The notes below the pieces were generated by a model. It saw only the letters and a list, made by a program, of their open reading frames with translations. It had not been told where the DNA came from and ran no database searches. A stretch of 64,000 nucleotides of DNA from Candidatus Hydrogenedentota bacterium (lineage in GTDB: Bacteria > Hydrogenedentota > Hydrogenedentia > Hydrogenedentales > JAEUWI01): positions 115,063 through 179,062 of the forward strand of contig JAEUWI010000007.1 of the NCBI GenBank assembly GCA_016791475.1. Direction: 5' to 3'. This document shows positions 25,315-34,262 of the stretch, in pieces. Each line of letters starts with the position of its first letter. Position 1 is the stretch's first letter. A program made the position numbers and the translations under genes.

Positions 25315-27813
25315 ATGAGATTTAGGCGTTTTCTGGTTTTTATGACCATAATATTAGAACTCCATCCCACGTGGGCGGATTCGCCTCCTTCCCAGGGATT
25401 GCTGCTCTGGCTCGACACGGCCGACGATAACGCGGTCGCGATGGAGGAGGGCTATGTTACCGCCTGGATGAACAAGGCGCCCGCTGGCGGCGCGCTGGTT
25501 GCCGAGGGCAGGCAGCGTCCCAAGTGGGTGGCGCGTAGCGGGGCGAGACCGGGCGTGCTCTTTGACGGAATCAACGATGCTCTGTCGGCCCCGGCCTTCA
25601 ATCAGCGGGCGACCCGATGGACCCTGCTGCTGCTGGCCACGCCTTACGGCCCTACCCCGGAGGGTGGAGCCTTCTGCTCCGCGCGCCCGCGGGATGGGCA
25701 CGACTACGACCCCGGGTTCACGGTAGATACGTACCAATCGTCGCCAGAACACTTTGACCAGATCAGTGTTGAGGGCGCGGGGCGCATCGGCGGACAGCAG
25801 GACCAGATGGCGGATGCCTTTGCCTGGCACACGCCTCGATTGATCCTGGTGGAGCGCGACGATGAGGAGATTCGCATCTTTGTCGATGGCGAGCCCGAGG
25901 GCAAGCGCCCCGTTTCGCCCGCCACGACCATCATGGACGAGATCCGTGTTGGCGCGCGCCACTACGGCGGGCACGAGCGCGCGTATTTCAGCGGTGAGAT
26001 CCACACGGTGCTCCTCTATGATCACATCCTGTCCCCCGACGAACGGGGTGTGCTTGAGCGCCAGTACTTCATCACCAGCGCGGAGCGGGAAGTCGTCGCC
26101 CGCGAAATTGAAGTCCCCGCAATACCCAGAGGTCCGCGCATGGCTGCGCCCGTCGTGGTAAAGACGTGGCCCGACCTCGACGACTTCTGGGCCGACCGCC
26201 CCGAAGGGCCGCTGCGCAATTATGGCGGACCGGAGAAGTTGCCCATCCGCACGGATCTGAAGGAGGCCATCGCCCTGTCGATGCACCACCTCGTGAGTCT
26301 CTTCGACGCCGACAAGGATATGGAACCTTACTTCTTTTCCATCCACCGGGTCGATGGCACGGGGGAGCTGTTCCACTCCGTCAACATCGGCATTCCCCAT
26401 GTGACCGGGCGCTGTCTCCTTGGAATCGTCCATGCCAATGAGGTCACGGGCCTGCCACTCGATCCCGGAGGCCTGGAAGTTCTCCGCCGCTATGCGAAAG
26501 TCTCTTTCGACAATCCCTATGAAATGAATGCCTATGTGGACCCGGAGAAGAACAACGAAAAGTTTGTGGAGTTCCACAATGTGCGCGAGGGCCTGTTCAG
26601 TCTATGGGCCCTTATCGCCCACAACGGCGACCCCTGGGCCCGGGAGATGTCGGATCGCGTGATCGCCATGCTGCAGCGCGTCACGGATGAGCGCGGTGTG
26701 TGGAGCAATGCGCTGCTCGATAAGACGCCCATGGTGGGGCACTATGGCGGGGCGAGCATTCCCAACTCGGCGAGAACGGTAGAGCCGCTGCTCGCGCTAC
26801 ACCGCGCCACAGGCAATGCGACGGCGCTCGAACTTGCAGGCAAGTACGCCCGCGCGGGGATCGAGGAACTCTATGATACCGAAGGTCGGTTCACCGAGTG
26901 GACCCGTTCCTCCGGCCACGTCCACTCCATAACGTCCGCACTGGCGGGCATCACAGAGTATGCGCTTCTCGTCCAGGACGAAGCGATGATCGCCCAGTGT
27001 CGGCGCGTCATGGACGTGGGGGTACCGGAGTATCACAGTTCGTGGGGCTGGGGCGATGAAGTGTTTCCCGAGCACCCGGCGAACGTGATTGGACGCGGGG
27101 AAATAAACCAGACGGGAGACGTGGTGCGTACAGCGTTGCTACTGGGCGCGGCGGGGTATCCCCAGTATTTTGCCCAGGCGGAGCGTTATCTCCGCGGCAT
27201 GCTTCTTCCCACGCAGCATCGCGAGCCGGAGCTCCGCGCCTTCATGCGGGACCATGAACATCCGAAGAACGATGCCGAGTTTGATGTGATCCGCCGCACC
27301 GTGGGGGGCTATGCCATGCAGCTCCCCAATGATCGGATGCGCGAAGGCGACTGGCCCCTGTCCACGCTGGACATAACCTCCGGGGCAATACACGCCATGG
27401 CCGAGTGCTACCGCCATCGCGTCACCCGGAATGGTGACATGAGCAGTGTGAACCTCTACTTCGACTACGACGGTGAAGACGTGACGATCGAGAGTTACCT
27501 TCCGCTGGAAGGGCGGATTGCGTTCACCATGAAGCAGGAGGGAAGCCTGCGTATTCGCGTGCCCGAGTGGTGCGATAGCACGGCGATGAGAGCCCAAGTG
27601 GCCGGTTCCGGTGCGGCGGCGAAAGTGGAAGTGGACAAAGGCTATTTTGTGATCGCCGGACTTGCGGCGGGGGCACATGGCGGGGTGACATTTCCGGTGG
27701 CGTGCAAAATAGAGCAGGAGACGGTGGACGGCACGGAATACACCACCACTTGGGTCAGCAATCAGATTGTGGACATCCAGCCCCGGGGCGTGGTGAGTCC
27801 CTTGCCATTCTGA
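25315..27813 (+). CDS. Secreted LamG-like plus (alpha/alpha)6-barrel protein, probable glycoside hydrolase
   Basis: An 832-residue protein from the ATG at 25315, 7 nt after GGAG. An in-frame ATG at 25300 is the alternative. After the N-terminal hydrophobic stretch comes a LamG/concanavalin-like domain (about 25-245, GVLFDGINDALSAP and HTPRLILVERD). Then a helical barrel (about 285-640) with NVREGLFSLWALIAHNGD and EFTEWTRSSGHVHS-like features seen in GH127-type enzymes, and a terminal beta domain. It may act on a polysaccharide together with the preceding propeller protein, 95 nt upstream. Confidence 0.72.
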   Translation: MRFRRFLVFMTIILELHPTWADSPPSQGLLLWLDTADDNAVAMEEGYVTAWMNKAPAGGALVAEGRQRPKWVARSGARPGVLFDGINDALSAPAFNQRATRWTLLLLATPYGPTPEGGAFCSARPRDGHDYDPGFTVDTYQSSPEHFDQISVEGAGRIGGQQDQMADAFAWHTPRLILVERDDEEIRIFVDGEPEGKRPVSPATTIMDEIRVGARHYGGHERAYFSGEIHTVLLYDHILSPDERGVLERQYFITSAEREVVAREIEVPAIPRGPRMAAPVVVKTWPDLDDFWADRPEGPLRNYGGPEKLPIRTDLKEAIALSMHHLVSLFDADKDMEPYFFSIHRVDGTGELFHSVNIGIPHVTGRCLLGIVHANEVTGLPLDPGGLEVLRRYAKVSFDNPYEMNAYVDPEKNNEKFVEFHNVREGLFSLWALIAHNGDPWAREMSDRVIAMLQRVTDERGVWSNALLDKTPMVGHYGGASIPNSARTVEPLLALHRATGNATALELAGKYARAGIEELYDTEGRFTEWTRSSGHVHSITSALAGITEYALLVQDEAMIAQCRRVMDVGVPEYHSSWGWGDEVFPEHPANVIGRGEINQTGDVVRTALLLGAAGYPQYFAQAERYLRGMLLPTQHREPELRAFMRDHEHPKNDAEFDVIRRTVGGYAMQLPNDRMREGDWPLSTLDITSGAIHAMAECYRHRVTRNGDMSSVNLYFDYDGEDVTIESYLPLEGRIAFTMKQEGSLRIRVPEWCDSTAMRAQVAGSGAAAKVEVDKGYFVIAGLAAGAHGGVTFPVACKIEQETVDGTEYTTTWVSNQIVDIQPRGVVSPLPF

Positions 27814-27836
27814 ACCCTGGATAAGACGTCGGCAGC

Positions 27837-27905
27837 AGGGACGGCAGAGACAAGAGCGACGGCAGGTACCAAAGTCCTGCTGACCCTCAAGTCCCCGCCG
27901 TCCCT
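27837..27905. terminator. Imperfect stem-loop of 9-bp units between convergent genes
   Basis: The arms are 27837-27866 and about 27876-27905. They can pair at 23 of 30 positions, with units such as gacggcaga, gacaagagc and gacggcagg, and are followed by GATTTTT. It separates the 832-residue enzyme gene from the convergent ZnuB-like gene. Six stem-loops in the window share this 9-bp rhythm. Confidence 0.55.
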
Positions 27906-27924
27906 GATTTTTGCAGCTATTCGC

Positions 27925-28758
27925 TCAGTGCGCCGCGCCGGTGCGTCCCATGAGCCTGCCGGCGGTGCCGCATACCACGAGGCTGACACCGAAAGCGCAT
28001 ACCACGGTGGCGCCCGTCGGCAGGTCCCACTGGAAGGAGGCGTAAATGCCGACAAAACTGGTGACTACGCCCACGGCCCAGCCCACGGCCAGGCGGCGCG
28101 GAACGGAGTCGGCCAGAAACATTCCGCAGAGGGATGGCACGATCAACAGGGCGAAGACGAGGAGCACCCCAGCGATGTGAACCGAGTTGGTGACCACGAG
28201 TCCGAAGGTGCCATAGAACACGAAGTCCCAGAAGCGTACGTGCATCCCCTTGTCGAAGGCTGCGGCTGGATTCTCCGAAATGAGCAGGAGCTGTTTTCGC
28301 GCAAACCAATGCACCGCGCCGACACCGATATAGACCAGCAGGATAAAACCGATGTCGCTCCACTCAACGAAGAGCAGGTTGCCCACGAGAATGGCTTTCA
28401 GCTCTTCACCGCCTTCCGGCGCGCGGCTGAGCACGAGGATGGCGGCGGCGGCGCTGATGGCGTAGACGCAGCCGATGAGGGCCTCCTGCGGCACGATGGG
28501 GTTGCGTGAGCGCGTGAAGCTGAACACGGCCGCGCCGAGGAGGGTGAAGCCCAGGCCAAACCAGAAGCCCTGGAGGGAGTGGAGGTCATAGTTGAAAAGG
28601 AAGGCCACGGTCGCGCCGAGGGCAGAGACCTGGGCCAGGGCCAGATCGACAAAGATGACTTCACGTTTTACCACGTGCATGCCCAGATAGGCGTGCATGC
28701 CCGCGAGGACCAGGCAGGCCACCAGGGGCTGGAGCATAAGTTCAAGCATGGTCGTCAT
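27925..28758 (-). CDS. Metal ABC transporter permease (ZnuB-like)
   Basis: A 277-residue integral membrane protein with about eight hydrophobic segments. It belongs to the ABC-3 family of zinc/manganese permeases, marked by VKREVIFVDLALAQVSALGATVAFLF near the start and FALLIVPSLCGMFLADS towards the end. It begins 6 nt after the substrate-binding-protein gene. It would move Zn2+ or Mn2+ across the inner membrane. No ATP-binding partner gene is found in the operon or elsewhere in the window. Confidence 0.88.
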   Translation of the reverse strand: MTTMLELMLQPLVACLVLAGMHAYLGMHVVKREVIFVDLALAQVSALGATVAFLFNYDLHSLQGFWFGLGFTLLGAAVFSFTRSRNPIVPQEALIGCVYAISAAAAILVLSRAPEGGEELKAILVGNLLFVEWSDIGFILLVYIGVGAVHWFARKQLLLISENPAAAFDKGMHVRFWDFVFYGTFGLVVTNSVHIAGVLLVFALLIVPSLCGMFLADSVPRRLAVGWAVGVVTSFVGIYASFQWDLPTGATVVCAFGVSLVVCGTAGRLMGRTGAAH

Positions 28759-28764
28759 CGGGTG

Positions 28765-29667
28765 TCACTTCCCTGCCGCGGCAACAAGGCTCGCGATGTC
28801 GTGGTCGATCAGGGCTATGTAGTCGGTGGCCTCCTTGACCTCGCCAACGCCCTGAGCGAGTTCGATGGCAGGAACGCCCGTCTTCTTTGAAAGGGACTCC
28901 GCCGGTTTCGCGGGGGTGATGGAAGTGTAGATGATTCCTTTAACCCCGTTTTTCACAGCATATTCTTCCAGTTCGGCCAGATGCTTGGGGCCGGGGGGAA
29001 TGCCAGGCTTCGGCTCCAGAAACTGCTCGATCTTGATCCCCGCAAAGGCCGCGAGGTAGGGCCATTCATCGTGAAAGGCGATCATCTCCGAATTCGCCAG
29101 GGGCGCGAGCGCGGCTTTCCATTCCGTTATCTTCGCTTTCATTTTTTCTTCGAAAGCAGCCCGGTTGGCTTCATAGTCTGCCGCGTTGGGCGGATCAATT
29201 TCGGAGAGGCGTCGGGCGATGGTGGCCGCCATGATGAGACCGTTCTCCGGCCCCAGCCAGTAGTGGGGATTGCCCATGGCGTGAACGTCGCCCTGGGCCC
29301 GGGTAACGCCCGGAGCGGGAACATTCAGAATCTGAACCCCATCGGAGAGCGCGATTTCCCCCTCACCGCCCTTGTCGGCCTTTGCGTTGCCGGCTGCGTT
29401 GAGGAGGGGCTCGCGCCAGGCCTCGAGATCGAGACCACCATTGACGAAGACATCCGCTTTCTTCAGCTTCAGCACATCGCTGGGGCGGGGCTCCACGAAG
29501 TGGGGGTTAAACTGGGGCGGTGCGATGGAGTACACCTCGACGTGCTTTCCCCCCACCTGCTGAACCAGATCGCCAAAGGTGCTGAGGGTTGCCACAACAT
29601 TTAACTGAGCATGGGCCGTGCCAGCGAGGGACACGGCGACAAGCAATAACGCGCGGTAAAGGTTCAC
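28765..29667 (-). CDS. Metal ABC transporter substrate-binding protein (ZnuA-like)
   Basis: A 300-residue periplasmic binding protein with a signal peptide (MNLYRALLLVAVSLAGTAHA). Expected zinc ligands are visible: His56 in FNPHFVEP, the His of NPHYWLGP (near 136), the His of AFHDEWPYL (near 198), and an acidic residue late in the chain (IDHDIA). There is no His-rich loop. It lies between the outer-membrane barrel gene (17-nt gap) and the permease (6-nt gap). Likely cargo: Zn2+, alternatively Mn2+. Confidence 0.9.
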   Translation of the reverse strand: MNLYRALLLVAVSLAGTAHAQLNVVATLSTFGDLVQQVGGKHVEVYSIAPPQFNPHFVEPRPSDVLKLKKADVFVNGGLDLEAWREPLLNAAGNAKADKGGEGEIALSDGVQILNVPAPGVTRAQGDVHAMGNPHYWLGPENGLIMAATIARRLSEIDPPNAADYEANRAAFEEKMKAKITEWKAALAPLANSEMIAFHDEWPYLAAFAGIKIEQFLEPKPGIPPGPKHLAELEEYAVKNGVKGIIYTSITPAKPAESLSKKTGVPAIELAQGVGEVKEATDYIALIDHDIASLVAAAGK

Positions 29668-29684
29668 GGGAAATCTCCTTTGAA

Positions 29685-30974
29685 TTATTTAATAGCGTGC
29701 TGGTGCCAGCCTACGGAAAAGGTCGCTTGCAGTCGAAGTTGGTCATCGTCCAGCCCGTTCGCATAGTCCAGATGGTCATACTGGAGGCGCCACTGGGCGA
29801 ATTCGCTCTGGTGGAAGGTTATCCAGGCGCTGACCGACGTTTCGTCATCATTCGGGTTCGGTCGAAATACGTTGTAGGGGTAGTCTTCGGGATCCGTGCC
29901 CGTCAGTGCGAAGGGATCGTAATCGGCGACCTCGGCATAGTCGTAGCGCGTTCCGAAACTCCACCGCTGCGTGGCTCGGAAGTTGGCCAGCAGGTAGTAT
30001 CCCAAGAGTTGGGTTTCCGCGTAGGGTGTGATCCCATGGTCCCGGTCCTGGAGCAACGACTCCGCCTGCAGGGTCAGAGCGCGGTACTGGCCAAACTTGT
30101 GCTGGTATTCCGCGTCGAAGCCCCAGCCCAGCACATCGGCCTCGTTGTGGAACGCGTCTCCGCTGCCCGCGAGAAACGTGCTGCCCAGGGAGAGGGAATC
30201 GTTCTGTGACAGGGCCAGTTCATTGCGCAGCCGCGCGAAATAGGTGGGGTGCTGGCGCGACTCTCCAAAGATGGTGCCGCCCTCGCCCGATCCCCCTTCA
30301 CTCAGGCCCCAGCGCACCTGCTGGGTGAGTTTGTCGTTGAACTGCGGCAGGAAACGGCTGAATTCCACGCCCGTCCGGAACAAACCCTCGGCACCGAGGT
30401 AACGACGGATCATCAGGGGTTCGTCCACGGTGAACAACTGGTCCCGGTGTTTGGGGTTGGACAGGCCGATGGGCAGGCGGAAGCGACCCACGCGGCCCCA
30501 GAGATCGAGGGGGAGCTCCGAGTAGGAAGCGTAGGCCTCCTCAATGTCCACATCCTCGAAGTCCGAGAACGTGATCGTGGCATCGAGGCGGGCGTAGGGG
30601 TCGATATCGTGGCCGATATTCAGCTCGATCTCGCGCACGCTGAAACGGTCGAAGCCTTCATCCTCCTGGGTATCGTCCGGCGAGTCCTCCGTCAGATTGC
30701 CGACCACGTCAAACACCACACCAATGTCCGGATTCAGGCTGGGTGCAGGCGGAGCGGGCGGCGGCGGTATGGCGGCCACATCCTGCTGGATGGTTTCCTG
30801 ACCCTCCTTGAGGGTCTTGTTCTCCGCCTCCAGTGTCTCGATCCGGCTGTTGAGCTGCTCCATGGTTTTGGTTAGGGCTTCAACTTTTTGTACCAGGGCC
30901 TCTACCGTCTTATCGGTTTGGGCCCGGGCGCCCGCGCAGGCAATAAGCAGGGCCAATGCAAGCGTAATTCGCAT
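29685..30974 (-). CDS. Outer-membrane beta-barrel protein, probably for metal uptake
   Basis: A 429-residue protein with a signal peptide (MRITLALALLIACAGARA). It has an N-terminal coiled coil (residues about 22-68, VEALVQKVEALTKTMEQLNSRIETLEAEN), a Pro-rich linker, and then alternating amphipathic strands of a porin-like barrel ending in an aromatic-poor but strand-like C-terminus. The coiled-coil-plus-barrel layout resembles OprP/phosphate-type and zinc-regulated porins. Position directly ahead of ZnuA- and ZnuB-like genes suggests entry of the same metal through the outer membrane. Confidence 0.78.
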   Translation of the reverse strand: MRITLALALLIACAGARAQTDKTVEALVQKVEALTKTMEQLNSRIETLEAENKTLKEGQETIQQDVAAIPPPPAPPAPSLNPDIGVVFDVVGNLTEDSPDDTQEDEGFDRFSVREIELNIGHDIDPYARLDATITFSDFEDVDIEEAYASYSELPLDLWGRVGRFRLPIGLSNPKHRDQLFTVDEPLMIRRYLGAEGLFRTGVEFSRFLPQFNDKLTQQVRWGLSEGGSGEGGTIFGESRQHPTYFARLRNELALSQNDSLSLGSTFLAGSGDAFHNEADVLGWGFDAEYQHKFGQYRALTLQAESLLQDRDHGITPYAETQLLGYYLLANFRATQRWSFGTRYDYAEVADYDPFALTGTDPEDYPYNVFRPNPNDDETSVSAWITFHQSEFAQWRLQYDHLDYANGLDDDQLRLQATFSVGWHQHAIK

Positions 30975-31065
30975 GATTTCCTCCCGTGTGCGGCCGCACT
31001 CCGGGTTATCGCAAGGGATACCCGCAGACGGACGAGGGGGTCTGTTTCAGGTAGTTTTCCAGAGA

Positions 31066-31383
31066 CTACGAGGGAAACCAGGCAGCGGGAGGTGCGCGCA
31101 GGCCGCACGCAAGTTGATGATACTGGCTGCCCGAATGGGAAACGTCGGGCATGTCGGGCGTCAGAAACGCATGGGCAATGTCGAGGGCGTGAAGATCCGA
31201 CACCGCCCCATCGCAGCCGCCCAGAAGGAGTTCCAGGCTGCACGCGCAACAGGGATTCTCGTCAGGGCCTTTCACGTGGCAACGATGATTGTGGTCAAAG
31301 CCGGCGACGATGGAGGCACAAAGCAGCAGTCCCGCGAGCACGGGTACGACACGTTGCACGATCTTTCGATGCAGGCATTCCAT
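31066..31383 (-). CDS. Small secreted Cys/His-rich protein at the head of the metal-uptake operon
   Basis: A 105-residue protein with an N-terminal hydrophobic signal segment (about 10-27). The exported part is rich in potential metal ligands: FDHNHRCH, then ENPCCACS, and later histidines in LHALDIAHAF and SQYHQL. I do not recognise the family; it resembles short DUF2946-style metal-binding proteins. It lies 91 nt upstream of the outer-membrane barrel gene on the same strand. It may buffer or hand over zinc, by inference from context. Confidence 0.6.
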   Translation of the reverse strand: MECLHRKIVQRVVPVLAGLLLCASIVAGFDHNHRCHVKGPDENPCCACSLELLLGGCDGAVSDLHALDIAHAFLTPDMPDVSHSGSQYHQLACGLRAPPAAWFPS

Positions 31384-31566
31384 GGCGGAAGCATAGCAAG
31401 CGCTTCGGATCCTGTCAATGAAATTGGCTGATGGCCTGACGGTGGTTCGGAGCCCCCCTTGGGGTCGGGCGCTCGCGACCAGTTGCGTTCCCCGAGTCCC
31501 GTGGGGTTAAATCCTACGAAACTAAGGCTTCGTTCTCTCAGGCCCCAACGCCGACCGGGATCTACC

Positions 31567-32481
31567 ATGCGCTTGATTCGAATACTCACCACAATCATCG
31601 TCGCTTACCTTTCCGCCACGCTTCAGGCCCAGACACCCGGCGAGAAGGCCCTGGCGGATCTCGCCGCGGTTAACGAGGCCATGGCGAAAGCCTTTACCCA
31701 CAACCATCTCACGCTGGACGATGGCACGCGCCTGGCCTGGCACACGCGCGAAGGAGGCGGTCCCACGCTGGTGCTGATTCCAGGGAGTTGGGGGGACTAC
31801 CTGGTCTACAACCGGCTCGCCGCCCATCTTGAACCGAGCTTTCGTCTTGTCATCGTCGAGTTGCGGGGCCATGGCGACAGCTCGCCCGCAACGCTGAACG
31901 GTTCCATGGAACTTTTTGCAGATGACGTGCTGAAAGTTGTGGAGCATCTGAAGCTGGAGCGCTATTACATCAGTGGCCACAGCATTGGCGGCATGCTTGC
32001 GGTCGAGATCGCGGGGCGCGAGCCGAAGGGCCTTGCGGGATCCATTCCCATCGAGGGTTGGACGCACCACACGGTGCAGAAAAACGCCTTCGGCCACCTG
32101 CCGGAATTTCCGCTCAGCCCCGAGCACGAAGCTGAGCGCACGGCGAATCGCGAGCGCGGCCTGGCGCGGCTGACCGAGGCGGAGCGGCAGAATTTCGGAT
32201 CCGTATGGCGCAACTGGGACGGTAATGGCGCGCTGAAAAAGACGAAGGTTCCCATGTTGCAAATCTGGGGTGATCGCAACATGAACCCCGTGCCCGATCG
32301 CGCCGCCATGCAGATTCCTGAGCGCGAGAGCATCGAGATGGCCTGGATAGCCAATGCCTCTCACGCATTGCTCGTGGAGCAGCCCGAGGCGGTTGCCGAG
32401 GCCATTAACGCTTTCATACACAGGGTCGAGGCTGGGCTCACTCCGCCGGCTACAGGATCGTCCGCTTCAGGAACGCCATGA
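31567..32481 (+). CDS. Secreted alpha/beta hydrolase
   Basis: A 304-residue alpha/beta hydrolase from the ATG at 31567, with a signal peptide (MRLIRILTTIIVAYLSATLQA). The nucleophile elbow is GHSIGG (Ser near 139). The acid is likely the Asp in IWGDRNM and the histidine that of ANASHALL. The fold is typical of esterases or epoxide/lactone hydrolases. The last 32 bases overlap the 3' end of the convergent two-domain hydrolase gene. The substrate is unknown. Confidence 0.85.
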   Translation: MRLIRILTTIIVAYLSATLQAQTPGEKALADLAAVNEAMAKAFTHNHLTLDDGTRLAWHTREGGGPTLVLIPGSWGDYLVYNRLAAHLEPSFRLVIVELRGHGDSSPATLNGSMELFADDVLKVVEHLKLERYYISGHSIGGMLAVEIAGREPKGLAGSIPIEGWTHHTVQKNAFGHLPEFPLSPEHEAERTANRERGLARLTEAERQNFGSVWRNWDGNGALKKTKVPMLQIWGDRNMNPVPDRAAMQIPERESIEMAWIANASHALLVEQPEAVAEAINAFIHRVEAGLTPPATGSSASGTP

Positions 32482-34192
32482 TGAGTGCGTCCCGCTCTTC
32501 TCCTTTGCCCTCATAGCCGCAAGCGACCTCGCAAGGCACGCCCACCGCGTCCAGCTTTTCCTTGAGGGCGAATCCGAAGCGCGGATGGTGAATGCCGATG
32601 CGCAGCGAGGTCACGGCTTCGTCCGCCGCGCTGTTGTACGTCATGAGCACCGGCGGGTCATCGCTACTCACGTGGTTAATGGCGGCGACTTCCTCCATAA
32701 GGCGTGATTTCTCTTCGGAAAGCTGGTTTATCTCCGACGGCCTTACGCCGAAGAGGTAGCCCAGCGCGGGGTGCTCCCAAGTGGCCATTTCGGGAACAAG
32801 CGCTCGGATGAAGCGGGGGTCGTAGGAGCATTGCCCGTTCTCCACCGCCATGCACGCGAGCCGCGTCGATTCGCGCAATACGGGATCCGTATTGTCCGGG
32901 TCGGCGAGATCGTCGTGCAGCCCCAGCCACAGGGAGATGCCCGCGCCCGCCGAATCGCCGTTGGCCGCCAGGCGCGCCGAATCGATATTCCATTCTTCCG
33001 CGTGGAGCCGAATGAACTGTATCGCACGCGCCGCATCGAGGAAGGGTGCGGGGGCCATGGCCTCATCCGTCAGGCGATAGGTTATCGCGGCTACGGAAAT
33101 GCCCGACTCCAGGCAGGCGCTCAGCAGGCGATTGCTGACCTTCTTGTTGCCGCCGCGAAATCCGCCGCCGTGAATGGAAATCAGCATGGGCGTAGGTTTA
33201 TCGCTCTTCGCCAGCCACACATCCATCACGTTGCGCTTGTAGGGGCCATAAGAGACGTCCGCGTGCGTGGGCGCGACTACCGGGACAAAGGGCATTTCCG
33301 GCTGGGGTTTCAAAAGGGTCTCGCGGAAGAAGGCAATAGTCGCGGCCCAGGCCTCTTTTTTCACGTTCTCCGAACCGCGAATGTTGTGGCCTCCTTCGTT
33401 GAAAAGTAGAAGGCGACTTTCCGGGCGCACGACCTTTATGACTTCGTGCATCCGTTGCGACTGGGTCCAGGCCACCGTGTTGTCATCCTTGCAATGAACC
33501 AGGAGCATGGGCGCGTCGCCGTCGGATACATGGAAGTACGGCGAAGCCTGCTTCCAGCGGGCGCTGTCGGGGGAGAAGGGCTCACCGACCCAGGCACCGT
33601 TGGACTGGCGCTTCTCCGGATTGTTTTCAGCGACGTTAGTCTCGCGAAAGCGCTCGATAAGATCGAAGACCCCCGCGAAGGTTACCGCTGCCTGCACTCG
33701 GCTGGACACACCCGCGTTTCCCCCGTCGCCCTCCAGGGCCGGTTCATCGGATACGGCCAGCATTCCTGCGAGATGCCCTCCCGCCGATTGTCCAAAGGCG
33801 CCGATACGCGCCGCGTCAATCTTGTACAGGCCCGCTTTGGCGCGCAGAAATCGCACCGCCGCTTTCGTGTCGTGAACCGCCGCGGGAAAGGGATCGTCCG
33901 GCCAGCCGCGATATCCGATACTCGCCGCAGCAAAGCCCGCTTCGGCAAACTGGCGCGCGGCCTCGCCAAACTTTTCCTTCACCTGCGGTCGGAATCCTCC
34001 TCCGGGAATGACCACGATGCACGGCACGGGATCAGTAATGTTCCGTGGCACGTAGAGGTCAAGCTGGAGCTTTTCATCGCCATAGGCGGCAAACTCCAGA
34101 TTTCGATAGAGCGCCACCGTATCACTCAGCGATTCCGGGGTTGGCGTATCCACGGCCAGCAGTGCCCACAAGGGCAGGAGAAGCAGATTCAT
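32450..34192 (-). CDS. Tandem alpha/beta hydrolase (two esterase-like domains in one chain)
   Basis: A 580-residue protein. Domain 1 (about 25-290) is a BD-FAE-like esterase with VIPGGGF and the nucleophile motif GQSAGGH. Domain 2 (about 310-580) is a hormone-sensitive-lipase-like unit with SIHGGGFRGG and GDSAGAG. A weak signal sequence precedes domain 1. Domain 1 is strikingly similar to the single-domain protein encoded just upstream at 34263-35147, so the gene arose by duplication plus fusion. The two active sites suggest stepwise deacylation of a glycan. Confidence 0.83.
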   Translation of the reverse strand: MNLLLLPLWALLAVDTPTPESLSDTVALYRNLEFAAYGDEKLQLDLYVPRNITDPVPCIVVIPGGGFRPQVKEKFGEAARQFAEAGFAAASIGYRGWPDDPFPAAVHDTKAAVRFLRAKAGLYKIDAARIGAFGQSAGGHLAGMLAVSDEPALEGDGGNAGVSSRVQAAVTFAGVFDLIERFRETNVAENNPEKRQSNGAWVGEPFSPDSARWKQASPYFHVSDGDAPMLLVHCKDDNTVAWTQSQRMHEVIKVVRPESRLLLFNEGGHNIRGSENVKKEAWAATIAFFRETLLKPQPEMPFVPVVAPTHADVSYGPYKRNVMDVWLAKSDKPTPMLISIHGGGFRGGNKKVSNRLLSACLESGISVAAITYRLTDEAMAPAPFLDAARAIQFIRLHAEEWNIDSARLAANGDSAGAGISLWLGLHDDLADPDNTDPVLRESTRLACMAVENGQCSYDPRFIRALVPEMATWEHPALGYLFGVRPSEINQLSEEKSRLMEEVAAINHVSSDDPPVLMTYNSAADEAVTSLRIGIHHPRFGFALKEKLDAVGVPCEVACGYEGKGEERDALIMAFLKRTIL

Positions 34193-34262
34193 GGCGGAGA
34201 CTCCCTGTGCGTTGCCTTTCCGTCATTGTAGAGGCGACACGGCGAGCCGTCAATGGCGTGGG

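Noticed and set aside
25300..25315. Upstream ATG at 25300 as start of the large barrel protein
   Set aside because: The ATG at 25315 has the better-spaced GGAG and starts the hydrophobic signal.
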